A stretch of 64,000 nucleotides of DNA from NCBI GenBank assembly GCA_021604665.1, contig BQJK01000002.1:434001-498000 (forward strand), written 5' to 3'. The position numbers were made by a program, and so were the translations under genes. The notes under the pieces were generated by a model. It saw nothing but the letters and a program-made list of their open reading frames with translations, did no database searches and was not told where the DNA came from. Numbering within the stretch: position 1 is the stretch's first letter; each line of letters starts with the position of its first letter. Positions 38,175 to 47,399 of this stretch are shown piece after piece. Source of the stretch: Rhodomicrobium sp. (GTDB lineage: Bacteria > Pseudomonadota > Alphaproteobacteria > Rhizobiales > HXMU1428-3).

Positions 38175-38750
38175 TTGACCAGCATCAGCCAGGATAACGA
38201 TCCTTTAGCGCTGCTCATACGTGAGACGGCCACTGGCGATCGTAATGCGTTTCGCGTGCTCTATGAAAAAAGCTCGTCGAAACTATTTGGCACTTTGCTG
38301 CGTATATTAAAGCGTGAGGACCTGGCGCAGGATGTTTTGCAAGAGGTTTACGTCTCTATTTGGCAGAGGGCCGGGTCATTTGAGGGTGACAAGGGCCGCG
38401 CCATGACCTGGATGATCACCATTGCTCGGAACAGAGCCATTGATGTTTTGCGCCGCAGTGAAGAGCGGGTCACAAAGCTGAGCGTTGATGATGAGTATTC
38501 ACCTGGAGCTCTGAGCGAGATGGAGGCTCAGCTTTGGGCAGATAATGCCGGGCTGGAGCCTGCTGAGACCATGACACTTGAAACCTGCCTCTCTGAGATT
38601 GAAGACAAAGCACGCAGCTGCGTTTTGCTTGCTTACCACTATGGCTATTCCCGCGAGGAACTTGCCTCAAAATATGATGTGCCCTCTGGCACGATGAAGA
38701 GCTGGCTGCGGCGTGCGTTGCAGCGGCTCAAAGACTGTTTAGAGCGATAG
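38175..38750 (+). CDS. ECF-family RNA polymerase sigma factor
   Basis: About 191 residues. Region 2 (DPLALLIRETATGDRNAFRVLYE, then EDLAQDVLQEVYVSIWQRAGSF and AMTWMITIARNRAIDVLRR) and region 4 HTH (YHYGYSREELASKYDVPSGTMKSWLRRALQRLK) are both complete. I prefer the TTG at 38175, which has GGAG 8 nt upstream; an ATG at 38094 would add 27 residues but lacks a ribosome-binding site. The anti-sigma gene starts 1 nt after the stop. This SigK/RpoE-like pair with RskA usually responds to envelope or redox stress. Confidence 0.9.
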   Translation: MTSISQDNDPLALLIRETATGDRNAFRVLYEKSSSKLFGTLLRILKREDLAQDVLQEVYVSIWQRAGSFEGDKGRAMTWMITIARNRAIDVLRRSEERVTKLSVDDEYSPGALSEMEAQLWADNAGLEPAETMTLETCLSEIEDKARSCVLLAYHYGYSREELASKYDVPSGTMKSWLRRALQRLKDCLER

Positions 38751-38751
38751 T

Positions 38752-39534
38752 ATGGCTGAAGAAGAATTGGAAGACATTGCCGGTGAATATGTTCTTGGCA
38801 CCCTCTCCCTTCAAGAGCGGGAGGAGGCTGCCGCACGCTTGAACTCTGACCCCGCCTTCGCTGCTTTGGTTGCGAAATGGGAAGACTATTTATCCCCCTT
38901 GAATGAGGCCACTTCCCTCACCCCGTTAGACCAAGCACCACCAGAAGAGCTTTGGCACAAAATTCACGATAGACTCTCGCGTGAACCACAAAATGACCAG
39001 GCGCTAGGCGCGCCAACACTGCTCAGCACAGATAGCAAACAGAAGGAGCGCCAGGCTGCAGAGGTTGTCGCATTGGCAACAGTGAAGCAAAGCCGAAACC
39101 GGTGGCGTGCAGCGGCCTTTGGTGCCATGGCCATGGCGGCGGCGTTTATTGGCTTGCAAGCTGGCGGCATTTATCTGCCCTATTTACCTAAACCCCAAGC
39201 TGAGGGGCGCTATGTTGCCGTGCTGAACCCACAAGGCTCATCGCCTGGTTTTCTTATTCGGGTTGACCTTGGCACAAAACAACTTGCTGTGCAGCGGCTG
39301 GCTGATGCTGCCCCTGAGGGTAAGGATTATGAGCTTTGGTTAATTGAGCCCAATGAAAAACCGAAATCACTTCATGTGGTTGGCCGTGATCAAGTGCAAC
39401 AGATTGCCTTCCGCCCGGAGAATGCTGAACAACCCGTGCAATTTGCTGTAACCCTTGAACCTGAGGGTGGCTCCCCCAGCGGCGTTGCTACCGGCCCTAT
39501 TGTCTTTTCAGGACAATTGCTGACCGCTGAATAA
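38752..39534 (+). CDS. RskA-type membrane anti-sigma factor
   Basis: 260 residues: an N-terminal cytosolic anti-sigma domain (AGEYVLGTLSLQEREEAAARL, FAALVAKWEDYLSPL), one transmembrane helix at ~119-138, and a periplasmic RskA C-terminal domain (YELWLIEPNEKPKSLHVVG). It should hold the ECF sigma at the membrane until proteolysis. Spaced 1 nt from the sigma gene, so co-translated. No zinc-binding HxxxCxxC is visible, unlike ChrR-type anti-sigmas. Confidence 0.9.
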   Translation: MAEEELEDIAGEYVLGTLSLQEREEAAARLNSDPAFAALVAKWEDYLSPLNEATSLTPLDQAPPEELWHKIHDRLSREPQNDQALGAPTLLSTDSKQKERQAAEVVALATVKQSRNRWRAAAFGAMAMAAAFIGLQAGGIYLPYLPKPQAEGRYVAVLNPQGSSPGFLIRVDLGTKQLAVQRLADAAPEGKDYELWLIEPNEKPKSLHVVGRDQVQQIAFRPENAEQPVQFAVTLEPEGGSPSGVATGPIVFSGQLLTAE

Positions 39535-39547
39535 TTTTTCATACTTT

Positions 39548-39576
39548 TGAAACTTTTCCCTCGGCGCCTTCGTAAC
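39548..39576 (+). promoter_or_regulatory. Candidate ECF-type promoter before the fasciclin gene
   Basis: TGAAAC (39548-39553) and CGTAAC (39571-39576) are separated by 17 nt, the pattern of ECF promoters (AAC near -35 and CGT near -10). It lies about 100 nt upstream of the fasciclin start and after the anti-sigma gene. I did not find a matching pair upstream of the sigma gene, so the assignment is tentative. Confidence 0.45.
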
Positions 39577-39673
39577 TATACCCACATAAGCTAGCCCGCT
39601 TCGGAGCTAGCTGGTGTTCGAAAATGCAAAAACAACAATCCGCATTTTTGAATTGTTTGGGGAGGTAAGCGTG

Positions 39674-40291
39674 ATGACAGGATTATTTAGACAGTTAAAG
39701 GCACTCGACTTCAAAGCTCTGGATTTTCCGTCTTTTTCTTTTAGGTTCATGGCATTCTTAGTTCTCTTTACGTTCAGCGCTATGACCACCTATGCTGGCA
39801 TGAGCACAGAAATCGCGAATGAGGGGGTCATGCGCCCTACTCAGACTATTGCGGAAAACACCCGAACATCTAAAGACCACAGCACGCTAATGATGGCTAT
39901 GAAAGCTGCCGGTCTATTACCGACATTTAAAAGTCCTGCCCCCCTCACCCTATTTGCACCGACCAACGCCGCCTTTGATAAATTGCCCTATGGCACTATC
40001 TCAGCTCTTCTCAAAAATAAAAATCTGGGCACCTTAAAACAGCTCATTTCCTATCATGCTGTGGCCGGTGAATTTGACCACGCCTCACTACTGAAACAAT
40101 TGCGATCAGGTATAAAACCGCTTGCCTTGAAGACCATCGCCGGCACCACATTGTGGGTAACAGCCGATGGCGACCAATCTCTATTCTTAAAAGATGCGCA
40201 AGGCAATTTGGCCCGCATCGCAAGCTATGATTTGTATCAATCAAATGGAGTTATCCATGTGGTAGATACTGTCATGATGCCGAATTCATAA
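39674..40291 (+). CDS. Fasciclin (FAS1) domain secreted protein
   Basis: 205 residues. A hydrophobic N-terminal segment (FMAFLVLFTFSAMTTYAG) acts as signal or anchor, followed by one FAS1 domain (~75-205) with its conserved LTLFAPTNAAFDKLP and LISYHAVAG (H1 and YH motifs) and NGVIHVVDTVMMP. FAS1 proteins mediate adhesion. ATG 39674 is 8 nt after GGAGG. ECF sigma, RskA and FAS1 genes often travel together in Proteobacteria. Confidence 0.88.
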   Translation: MTGLFRQLKALDFKALDFPSFSFRFMAFLVLFTFSAMTTYAGMSTEIANEGVMRPTQTIAENTRTSKDHSTLMMAMKAAGLLPTFKSPAPLTLFAPTNAAFDKLPYGTISALLKNKNLGTLKQLISYHAVAGEFDHASLLKQLRSGIKPLALKTIAGTTLWVTADGDQSLFLKDAQGNLARIASYDLYQSNGVIHVVDTVMMPNS

Positions 40292-40390
40292 AATAAAGAT
40301 AACCGTTCGGCATGCAAACTGCCCAAGTCTTTAGGGAGATTCTCTCTGGTTGCATTTGCGATTGTGCAACCTGGAGGGAAGTGGCGGAGA

Positions 40391-40423
40391 ACCGGACCTC
40401 ACCCCGGTGGGGTTCGGTTTTTT
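40391..40423 (+). terminator. Intrinsic terminator of the fasciclin gene
   Basis: ACCGGACCTCACC (40391-40403) pairs with GGTGGGGTTCGGT (40406-40418) with a few wobble or mismatched positions, followed by a T6 tract. Confidence 0.75.
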
Positions 40424-40427
40424 CTTT

Positions 40428-40680
40428 TATATCTCACGGCTATTCTGAGCGCGTTGCGCTCAGGCCTCCGATGGGGCGCCGCAAACTTGTTGGCGCTTCA
40501 GCTTGCCCACTTCGCAACCGCGCTGCCGGGCTCACTGGCGTTTGCCATGTGCGCAGCCCTTTGGGCTGCTGTTTTTGTATATCTCACGCCAAATTCGCTA
40601 CCGCTCACGGCTCCGATGGGCGGCGCTTACGCCGGGCGCCGCTGGCGCGGGGCGCCATGTGCGCAGCCCTTTGGGCTGCT
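40428..40680. repeat. GC-rich intergenic repeat, two degenerate units
   Basis: Unit 1 (40428-40570) and unit 2 (40578-40680) both begin TATATCTCACG, pass through CTCCGATGGG, and end with an identical 27-bp block (40544-40570 and 40654-40680) holding the perfect hairpin GCAGCCC-TTT-GGGCTGC. Inner palindromes (GAGCGCGTTGCGCTC) lie between. In-frame ORFs here are open only because of GC content and have no protein character. It fills the gap between the fasciclin gene and the sdh operon terminator. Confidence 0.85.
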
Positions 40681-40719
40681 TCCTTCATCGGGGTGGCAAG
40701 GGATGGCGCAGGATTATAA

Positions 40720-40747
40720 AAAAGCCCCGGTATTGGCCGGGGCTTTT
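40720..40747 (-). terminator. Terminator of the sdh operon
   Basis: A perfect 11-bp stem, AAAAGCCCCGG/CCGGGGCTTTT, with a 6-nt loop and a T-tract on the minus strand, 20 nt past the sdhB stop. Similar in sequence to the hairpin inside the gene at 28.1 kb. Confidence 0.9.
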
Positions 40748-40766
40748 GGTGGTCTTGTCTTTAAAC

Positions 40767-41546
40767 CTAGTATTTCCGCTCGACCATTTTTTGCTTCAAA
40801 TCAGCGATGGATTTAGCGGGGCTGAGGCCTTTAGGGCAGGCTTTTGCGCAGTTCATAATGGTATGGCAACGATAGAGTCTGAATGGATCTTCAAGGTTAT
40901 CGAGGCGCTCGCCAGTGGCTTCGTCGCGGCTATCCTGTACCCAGCGGTGGGCCTGGAGAAGGGCGGCGGGGCCGAGATACCGGTCTGAATTCCACCAATA
41001 AGATGGGCATGAGGTTGAGCAACAAGCGCATAGAATGCACTCATAAAGGCCATCAAGTTTTTCGCGATCTTCTTTAGACTGCTTCCACTCGCGGGCAGGT
41101 TCTGGCGTTGTTGTTTGCAACCAGGGCTCGATGGAGCGATGCTGAGCATAGAAATGGTTGAGGTCTGGTACCAGGTCTTTTACCACAGCCATATGTGGCA
41201 GTGGGTAGATTTTTACTGGGCCGTCAATTTCATCCAGGCCCTTCGTGCAGGCGAGGGTGTTTGTACCATCAATATTCATTGAGCATGAGCCGCAAATACC
41301 TTCGCGGCATGACCGGCGGAAGGTCAATGTCGGGTCGATCTTGTCTTTGATCCAGATAACAGCATCAAGCACCATAGGACCGCAATCATCCATATCGACA
41401 AAGTATGTGTCGATATGTGGGTTCTCGGTATCATCCGGTGACCAGCGATAAACATGGAACTCACGCCAGTTGCCACCAGCCTCCGGCTTGTTCCATGTTT
41501 TACCCTGTTTCGGTTTAGAATTTTTTGGCAGAGTTAGCTGGACCAT
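40767..41546 (-). CDS. sdhB: Succinate dehydrogenase iron-sulfur subunit
   Basis: 259 residues. Carries the three Fe-S centres of complex II between FAD and quinone. The 2Fe-2S ligands are in CREGICGSC and a following Cys, the 4Fe-4S ligands in CILCACC, and the 3Fe-4S cluster in CHTIMNC plus AKACPKG. Acts at the cytosolic face of the inner membrane. It is separated from sdhA by a glycosyltransferase gene, which is unusual. Confidence 0.97.
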   Translation of the reverse strand: MVQLTLPKNSKPKQGKTWNKPEAGGNWREFHVYRWSPDDTENPHIDTYFVDMDDCGPMVLDAVIWIKDKIDPTLTFRRSCREGICGSCSMNIDGTNTLACTKGLDEIDGPVKIYPLPHMAVVKDLVPDLNHFYAQHRSIEPWLQTTTPEPAREWKQSKEDREKLDGLYECILCACCSTSCPSYWWNSDRYLGPAALLQAHRWVQDSRDEATGERLDNLEDPFRLYRCHTIMNCAKACPKGLSPAKSIADLKQKMVERKY

Positions 41547-41599
41547 GTCAAATTGCCTTTTATTTCTTAATCTAATCGTCTGAAGTGTATCTGTTAAAT

Positions 41600-42661
41600 C
41601 TACTGAAGTGCTAAGCTTTTTACTAATGCCTTACCTACAGCACTATCTGAGTATCTGTGGGTTACTGATTCTCTGCCGTCTAGTGCCGTTTTTTTCGTGG
41701 CTTCTCTGTCTCGAACGCAGGTTTCAATTTGAGTAGCCATCGCGTCTGGTGATCCAATCTCGATTAGCCAGCCGGATTTGCCATGCTCGATAATGTCTTT
41801 CGGGCCATGGCATGCTGTCGAGATGACCGGCAGTCCCGCATGCATGGCTTCGATAACGACAAGCCCAAACGGTTCCTCGGATGAAGTCAGCAAAAAGATA
41901 TCTAACTTTTCCAAAAAACTGGATTTATCTGTAACCCAACCCAAAAAAACAACCTCTTTTTCAAGGCCTAACCGCTCTACAAGAGCTTTTTCAGCACCGT
42001 TGCCCCCTGCACCGCCAATATACAAACGAATATTTACGCCTCTATCTTTTAGTATATTTGTCGCATTTATAAGATCGCATAATCGTTTTTCTGGTCTGAA
42101 TTCAGCCAACGTTCCTATTGTAATTGTCTTATTCTGCAAGATCTTTTCATGCATATTCAACTTAATTAGATGGTGTGCTTCCAATATGCCATTTCTGATT
42201 AAATTCACATTGCGTTGCCTTCCCATATCCATCTTGTTCAATTCGCTCAGATGAGAGGAAGAGATGGCCAGCCAGTTCTTAAATTTTTTACGCGAACCTA
42301 ATTTACGATTATGAAAAACAACTGCATGTTGCGCCTTGGGCAATAAGATTTTTGAGTAGAACCAAGCTCTTCCACCTTGATGAACAATATGCAGTTTACC
42401 GTATTTCTTTACTCTTCTTGCTTCCTTTAAAACAGACGCGCTAAACAATGGTTTAATAGAGTTAGACAAGCTCTTGTGGGTGAAACAGTCGATCCCAAGT
42501 GCTTCAGCTTGCTGCTTCACATCTTCTGATCCGCTCCAAATAAAAACCCCTACACCTTCTGCCATTAAGCCTTTGGCATAACTGAACATTGCATTCACAA
42601 TGCCGCCTTTTGCCGTGCGGCTTGGATGCAGTAACAAAACAGTTGGTGCATCGGTGTTCAT
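41600..42661 (-). CDS. Glycosyltransferase family 4 (GT-B), located inside the sdh operon
   Basis: 353 residues with a GT4 C-terminal half: [56 protein letters not shown] (split E-x7-E, the nucleotide-sugar site) and GLPVIST. The N-terminal half is divergent, beginning [14 protein letters not shown]. Acceptor and donor unknown; LPS or capsule synthesis is the usual context. ATG 42661 is chosen over the TTG at 42709. It sits 66 nt after sdhA and 53 nt before sdhB on the same strand and is visibly more AT-rich than either, so a late insertion is likely. Confidence 0.88.
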   Translation of the reverse strand: MNTDAPTVLLLHPSRTAKGGIVNAMFSYAKGLMAEGVGVFIWSGSEDVKQQAEALGIDCFTHKSLSNSIKPLFSASVLKEARRVKKYGKLHIVHQGGRAWFYSKILLPKAQHAVVFHNRKLGSRKKFKNWLAISSSHLSELNKMDMGRQRNVNLIRNGILEAHHLIKLNMHEKILQNKTITIGTLAEFRPEKRLCDLINATNILKDRGVNIRLYIGGAGGNGAEKALVERLGLEKEVVFLGWVTDKSSFLEKLDIFLLTSSEEPFGLVVIEAMHAGLPVISTACHGPKDIIEHGKSGWLIEIGSPDAMATQIETCVRDREATKKTALDGRESVTHRYSDSAVGKALVKSLALQ

Positions 42662-42727
42662 GGATCTCTGCTCTTTTTTCAATGCCCGACTAAAATTCGA
42701 TCTCTGCAATAGAGCCTGTTTTGCGGA

Positions 42728-44551
42728 TCAATACACCCGCGCTTTTGGTTTGATATAATCGATATCGTCCGAAAGCGTGTAGTTATGGACCGGGCGATAG
42801 TCGATGGTCACCTTGCCGGCATCATCAACCCAGGCCAGGGTGTGCTTCATCCAGTTTTCATCATCGCGATCTGTGTAATCCTCTCGCGCGTGGGCGCCGC
42901 GGCTTTCCTTGCGGTTAACAGCGGAATAGGCTGTCGTCAGCGAGCAGGCCATGAGGTTGTCGAACTCAAGGCTTTCCATCAGGTCTGAGTTCCAGATTAA
43001 TGAGCGGTCAGAGACCTTAATATCATCGCGGCCATCCCAGATTTCAGATACCCGGCGGCACCCTTCAGCCATGGACTCTTCCATACGGAATACGGCGACA
43101 TCTTCTTGCATGGCTTTCTGCATGTTTAACCGCAGCTCTGCGGTCGGTGAGCCGCCATTAGCGTGGCGCAGCTTGTCAAACCGGCCGACGATTTTATCAA
43201 TCGCCTCTTTGCCAGCTTTTGGTGTTTTCGTATCTTTATCAACAATCTGCCCGGCGCGAATGCCCGCTGCGCGGCCAAACACGACAAGATCAATCAAGGA
43301 ATTCGAGCCGAGGCGGTTGGCACCGTGAACGGAGACACAAGCCGCTTCGCCAACGGCCATCAGGCCTGGGACAACGCTATCAGGATCGTCACCTTTTTTG
43401 GTTAGAACTTCACCCCAATAGTTACATGGTATGCCGCCCATATTGTAGTGCACGGTTGGTAGCACGGGGATGGGCGCTCTTGTTACATCAACACCGGAGA
43501 AGATCTTGGCGCTCTCTGAAATGCCGGGGAGACGCTCTGCCAGAACCGCCGGGTCAAGATGATCAAGATGCAGGAAGATATGATCATTATCTTTGCCGAC
43601 ACCGCGCCCTTCCCTGATCTCCATGGTCATAGATCTTGAGACAACATCGCGGCTGGCGAGGTCTTTGGCGGTTGGGGCATAACGCTCCATAAAGCGCTCG
43701 CCTTCTGAGTTCACAAGATAACCACCTTCACCGCGGGCGCCTTCTGTGATCAGGCAGCCAGCACCGTAAATGCCGGTTGGGTGGAATTGAACAAATTCCA
43801 TATCTTGAAGTGGCAGGCCAGCCCTTGCCACCATGCCATTACCATCACCTGTGCACGTGTGGGCGGAGGTGCAGGAGAAGTAGCTGCGGCCATAGCCGCC
43901 AGTTGCCAGAATAACCAGCTTGGCGTTGAAAATATGGATGCTACCATCATCAAGATTCCAGGCGATCACACCTTCGCATGAGCCATCATCACCCATGATC
44001 AGGTCAAGGCCGAAATACTCAATGAAAAATTCTGCATTATTGCGGAGTGACTGGCCATAAAGCGTGTGAAGTATGGCATGGCCGGTGCGGTCAGCGGCGG
44101 CGCAGGTGCGCTGCACAGGCGGGCCGTCACCAAAATTTTGCATATGGCCGCCAAACGGGCGCTGATATATCAGCCCATCATCTGTTCTTGAGAATGGCAC
44201 GCCGAAATGGTCGAGCTCATAAACGGCCTCAGGGGCTTCGCGGCAGAGATACTCAATCGCATCCTGATCACCTAACCAATCGGAGCCTTTTACTGTGTCG
44301 AACATATGCCATTGCCAGCTATCCGGGCCCATATTGCCAAGGCTGGCTGCGATGCCGCCTTGCGCTGCCACAGTGTGCGAGCGGGTTGGAAAAACTTTTG
44401 AGACACAGGCTGTTTTCAAGCCGACTTGCGCCGCGCCTAAAGTGGCGCGCAGGCCGGAGCCGCCAGCGCCGACAACAACCACATCATAGCTATGCTCTAC
44501 GATATTATAGCCGTGCCCATTTGTTTCAGTGGAATTAGATGATGTATTCAT
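42728..44551 (-). CDS. sdhA: Succinate dehydrogenase flavoprotein subunit
   Basis: 607 residues. Oxidises succinate to fumarate with covalently bound FAD. It has the dinucleotide motif [13 protein letters not shown] (~25-37), the flavin-linking histidine in [10 protein letters not shown], the substrate region ([21 protein letters not shown]) and the C-terminal catalytic part REDYTDRDD. Between sdhD (6-nt gap) and the inserted glycosyltransferase. Confidence 0.98.
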   Translation of the reverse strand: MNTSSNSTETNGHGYNIVEHSYDVVVVGAGGSGLRATLGAAQVGLKTACVSKVFPTRSHTVAAQGGIAASLGNMGPDSWQWHMFDTVKGSDWLGDQDAIEYLCREAPEAVYELDHFGVPFSRTDDGLIYQRPFGGHMQNFGDGPPVQRTCAAADRTGHAILHTLYGQSLRNNAEFFIEYFGLDLIMGDDGSCEGVIAWNLDDGSIHIFNAKLVILATGGYGRSYFSCTSAHTCTGDGNGMVARAGLPLQDMEFVQFHPTGIYGAGCLITEGARGEGGYLVNSEGERFMERYAPTAKDLASRDVVSRSMTMEIREGRGVGKDNDHIFLHLDHLDPAVLAERLPGISESAKIFSGVDVTRAPIPVLPTVHYNMGGIPCNYWGEVLTKKGDDPDSVVPGLMAVGEAACVSVHGANRLGSNSLIDLVVFGRAAGIRAGQIVDKDTKTPKAGKEAIDKIVGRFDKLRHANGGSPTAELRLNMQKAMQEDVAVFRMEESMAEGCRRVSEIWDGRDDIKVSDRSLIWNSDLMESLEFDNLMACSLTTAYSAVNRKESRGAHAREDYTDRDDENWMKHTLAWVDDAGKVTIDYRPVHNYTLSDDIDYIKPKARVY

Positions 44552-44557
44552 GACGCG

Positions 44558-44938
44558 CTATGCCCCCAGGCCTAATTTTAATAGTGAAAACAAACCAGCA
44601 AGCGCGATGAAGCCAGCAAAAAAGCTATTTAGAATAAGAAGCAGGATTTTACTGCCTTCATTATGCACATAATCTTCGATTACCACCTGCATCCCGAGGC
44701 GCATGTGATAGCTGGTGCTGATGATGAAAGCAGCAGCAAGGACCAGATGAAGCGGATTTTGGAAAAAGGCCTTCACCATGCTGTAGCTAGCCCCTGAGAG
44801 CTGATAGGCCGCATAAATTACAAATATTGACAATAGCAGGTTGGCGAACCCGGTGACGCGCTGGCGCCAAAAATGCTCAGAGCCTTCATTGGCTGTGCCA
44901 AGGCCCTTCACATTGGAAAGCGGTGTCCTGAATGACAT
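44558..44938 (-). CDS. sdhD: Succinate dehydrogenase membrane anchor subunit
   Basis: 126 residues with three hydrophobic helices and the haem-ligand-containing segment STSYHMRLGMQVVIEDYVH. With SdhC it forms the quinone site and binds haem b. Six nucleotides separate it from sdhA; 154 nt separate it from sdhC, with no gene in between. Confidence 0.95.
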   Translation of the reverse strand: MSFRTPLSNVKGLGTANEGSEHFWRQRVTGFANLLLSIFVIYAAYQLSGASYSMVKAFFQNPLHLVLAAAFIISTSYHMRLGMQVVIEDYVHNEGSKILLLILNSFFAGFIALAGLFSLLKLGLGA

Positions 44939-45092
44939 TTTTCTTCTCCGGCTGGTGCAGACTTTTATTATGTTTTTTTGTTATGTAATTTTAAAAGCGC
45001 GCGATGCGTGTTGTTATAATTCTTCTTCGATATATCTGATGTTTGGCTGGTAACACCCCCCATTAAGGGGCATGCCATGCTGGCCGTTGATG

Positions 45093-45479
45093 CTAGATGA
45101 ACAGCCAGAAAAGCGCTGTTAGCACAATGGCACCGACCAGGTTGACCCACGCCATCATCTCAACTGTGGCAAGCTCGAACCCTTTACCAAAATCCCAGAT
45201 AAAGTGGCGAATGCCGCCAAGCATATGGTGGAAGAAAGCCCATGAAACCAGGATCAGAACAAGCATCCCGGGGAGGGTTGCTAAAAGGTCCATGACCCAG
45301 TTGTAATACTCAGGGCCGCTTGCCGCGGCCATCAGCCACCATGTGAAGACAAGTGCGCCAAAGTAAAGGCCGACACCTGTGAGCCGATGGAAAATCGACA
45401 TCATCATGGTAAGCATGGGTTTGTAAATTTGAAGATGCGGTGATAATGGCCGTGCTTTAACGGGCTGTTGCTGCCCCAT
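45093..45479 (-). CDS. sdhC: Succinate dehydrogenase cytochrome b556 subunit
   Basis: 128 residues, three transmembrane helices. Signature PLSPHLQIYKPMLTMMMSIFHRLTGV at the N-terminal end, and the haem-binding histidine region FFHHMLGGIRHFIWD. First gene of the sdhC-D-A-(GT)-B operon; the promoter should lie in 45480-45600. Confidence 0.96.
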   Translation of the reverse strand: MGQQQPVKARPLSPHLQIYKPMLTMMMSIFHRLTGVGLYFGALVFTWWLMAAASGPEYYNWVMDLLATLPGMLVLILVSWAFFHHMLGGIRHFIWDFGKGFELATVEMMAWVNLVGAIVLTALFWLFI

Positions 45480-45685
45480 ATGACCCCCTACATGTATCAG
45501 TTGCGCCTAAGCCGAGTTTATACACTTATTATCGCGTGCGGCAACGTATAGATTGGCAATTTGAATGAAAAAGCCATGAAAAAGACACTGCTACCAGACT
45601 TTTCTAGACTAAACTCTTACTGCTGGCCCACTTTGCCTGCTCTCTTTGTTTGTTATGGCCTCTTATAATCTGAAAGTGATTTTCT

Positions 45686-46282
45686 TTGCCCAAATTAGTC
45701 ACATTACTCATTCCAAATCGCATGGCGGTGCTGCTATCTCTCTTGCTGCTATCATGCGCAGTGTTCTTCAGCCTTCCAGAGCCTTCAGGCCTTGACCGCG
45801 GTCTTAGGGCTGCTGAAGCGCCTGGCTTGCCAGCGCCCCAAGGCTGGGCCGCCTTTCAAGACCCGAAACTTGGCGCCACCCTTTATTACCCAGCCAACTG
45901 GTTTGTGCCTACGGGGCTGAAAAATGGGGTTTATCACTTCAAATCGCTGAATGATGAGGCGCACCTTATTCTCAAAAGCCAGCTGGATGAACTGCGAACA
46001 GGGGCGGCGGCAACCATTACCACTTTCAAAGAAACTCCTGAGGCCGCGCTGATCTCTAAAATTGACAGTGGTGATAACTGGTATGAGCTTAGTGGGACAA
46101 ATTCTGAGGGGCTGAACCGCTATACCCGTGTTGTTTACAGCTGCAAGGAGCGGGTGGTGACGGAGATGACCCTGCTATACCCCGCGGCTGCCGCGGCTGC
46201 ATATGCGCCGGTTATCAAAAAAATGAAACGACGCTTTCAATCCAGTTTCGGCACGGAGACGCCGGTGCGGGAGTGCTCGTGA
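45686..46282 (+). CDS. Hypothetical secreted protein
   Basis: 198 residues. A hydrophobic N-terminal stretch (AVLLSLLLLSCAVFFSL) serves as signal peptide or lipoprotein-like anchor. The mature part has LGATLYYPANWFVPTG, common to small exported proteins of the 'PsbP/photosystem-like' or DUF1795-like kind, but I do not identify the family. The TTG at 45686 has a weak ribosome-binding site; an ATG at 45722 is possible. It is divergent from sdhC and followed by the hairpin repeat. Confidence 0.65.
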   Translation: MPKLVTLLIPNRMAVLLSLLLLSCAVFFSLPEPSGLDRGLRAAEAPGLPAPQGWAAFQDPKLGATLYYPANWFVPTGLKNGVYHFKSLNDEAHLILKSQLDELRTGAAATITTFKETPEAALISKIDSGDNWYELSGTNSEGLNRYTRVVYSCKERVVTEMTLLYPAAAAAAYAPVIKKMKRRFQSSFGTETPVRECS

Positions 46283-46371
46283 GCAAAAGTCCCTCGCGTT
46301 GCTCGGTGTACTTTTGCTCAGTTTTCAATATAGAGTTCCCCCACCTTGGGGCGGCCCTGCGGCGGGTGAAC
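46281..46371. repeat. Intergenic double-hairpin repeat (copy 2)
   Basis: Same design as the element after clpB: hairpin GAGCAAAAGT/ACTTTTGCTC (46281-46319), then a second weaker hairpin GTTCCCCCACC/GGCGGGTGAAC (46335-46371). Loops share AGTCCCTCGCG, GTGTACTTTT and CTTGGGGCGGCCCTGCG with copy 1. Its first base overlaps the stop codon of the gene ending at 46282. Confidence 0.82.
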
Positions 46372-46406
46372 GCTTTATATTTTATTATTTTAGGGGGGAT
46401 GACTTG

Positions 46407-47012
46407 ATGGATTTGGGAACGATTCCAGATTGGTTGCAATTGCTAGCCGTTTGCATAACTTCTTACGTTGCTATTCGCGGGATTAGAGCTTGGGAAACCG
46501 AAACGGTAGGGAAGAGGAAAATTGAACTGGCAGAAAACGCCTTAACAGCCTTTTATGAGTTCAGAGACGTGATGATCGCAATAAGATGCCCTGATGGATA
46601 CGAGGATGAAAGTAAAAAGCGTGTAAGGCATCCAGATGAAACCGATGAGCAAGCCAGGTCGTTAGATGCCTATTTCAGATCACTACAACGATATACTGAT
46701 AGCCAAGAATTGTTTTCCTCATTTTCGATCATGGAATATCGCTTTTATTCCTACTTTGGTAAGGCCGGCCGAAAACCTTTTGAGAAACAGAGATTCGCCA
46801 AAAATAGAGTTTTGTCCGCGGCAAGACAATTACTGAGTACTTCTACTCCATTTTCAGTTAACCATCTGTGTGAGAGCAATCGAAATAAGTTGGAAAATCT
46901 TCTGTGGGATAATACTGGCGGTGAATCTGATGAGATAAACGACCTTATCGATGAGGCAATTTCAGAAATAGAAAAGCTCTGCGAGCCAATTTTACTTAGG
47001 TCGAAAACTTAA
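46407..47012 (+). CDS. Hypothetical membrane-anchored protein
   Basis: 201 residues: one N-terminal transmembrane helix (IPDWLQLLAVCITSYVAIRGI) and a charged, mostly helical cytosolic part (~28-201). No known domain recognised. ATG 46407 has GGGGGA upstream; the preceding in-frame codons run through the hairpin repeat and are not coding. The AT-rich composition and the flanking repeat suggest an acquired gene. Confidence 0.62.
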   Translation: MDLGTIPDWLQLLAVCITSYVAIRGIRAWETETVGKRKIELAENALTAFYEFRDVMIAIRCPDGYEDESKKRVRHPDETDEQARSLDAYFRSLQRYTDSQELFSSFSIMEYRFYSYFGKAGRKPFEKQRFAKNRVLSAARQLLSTSTPFSVNHLCESNRNKLENLLWDNTGGESDEINDLIDEAISEIEKLCEPILLRSKT

Positions 47013-47139
47013 ATTCTATGAGAGGTTGCTGCACTTTCAAACTATACCTGACAGACAATGGAATTTGATACCGCTGCAGATTTGAGCAAGACTGCTGCCT
47101 TCTTTGCTTGTCGGGTTTGATCAAATATGCAATTTTGTG

Positions 47140-47335
47140 GCTGTTGGTTCCATTGCTTCTTTTATGTAGCTGTGGTGAAAAGGGAATAAGGTGCGGGCTG
47201 TAGAATTGGCCCAATTCCTTGGCTGCCCACGCAACTGTAAGCGGCACGCAAGTCCATATATGCCACTGGCCTTTTTAAAGGGCTGGGAAGGCGGTTTTTG
47301 TTTAGCCCCGCGAGCCAGGAGACCTGCCAGCGCTC
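47140..47335 (+). promoter_or_regulatory. Cobalamin (B12) riboswitch
   Basis: The class I consensus elements appear in order: GGTGAAAAGGGAATAAGGTG (from 47174), GGCTGCCCACGCAACTGTAAGCGG (47221-47244), GCCACTGG (47262), GGGAAGG (47285) and the B12 box GCGAGCCAGGAGACCTGCC (47310-47328). A short GC hairpin plus T4 (GGCGC/GCGCC, 47339-47356) follows and may be the expression platform. The CbiM-like gene starts at 47400. B12 binding would switch it off. Confidence 0.95.
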
Positions 47336-47399
47336 ACCGGCGCGTTTGCGCCTTTTACTAACCTCCCGCACGATGGGTGTGGGTTTAGGAGAATATCTC

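Noticed and set aside
40312..40988. Overlapping plus-strand ORFs of 135-161 codons
   Set aside because: They run through a terminator, GC-rich repeats and antisense to sdhB; no protein family features.
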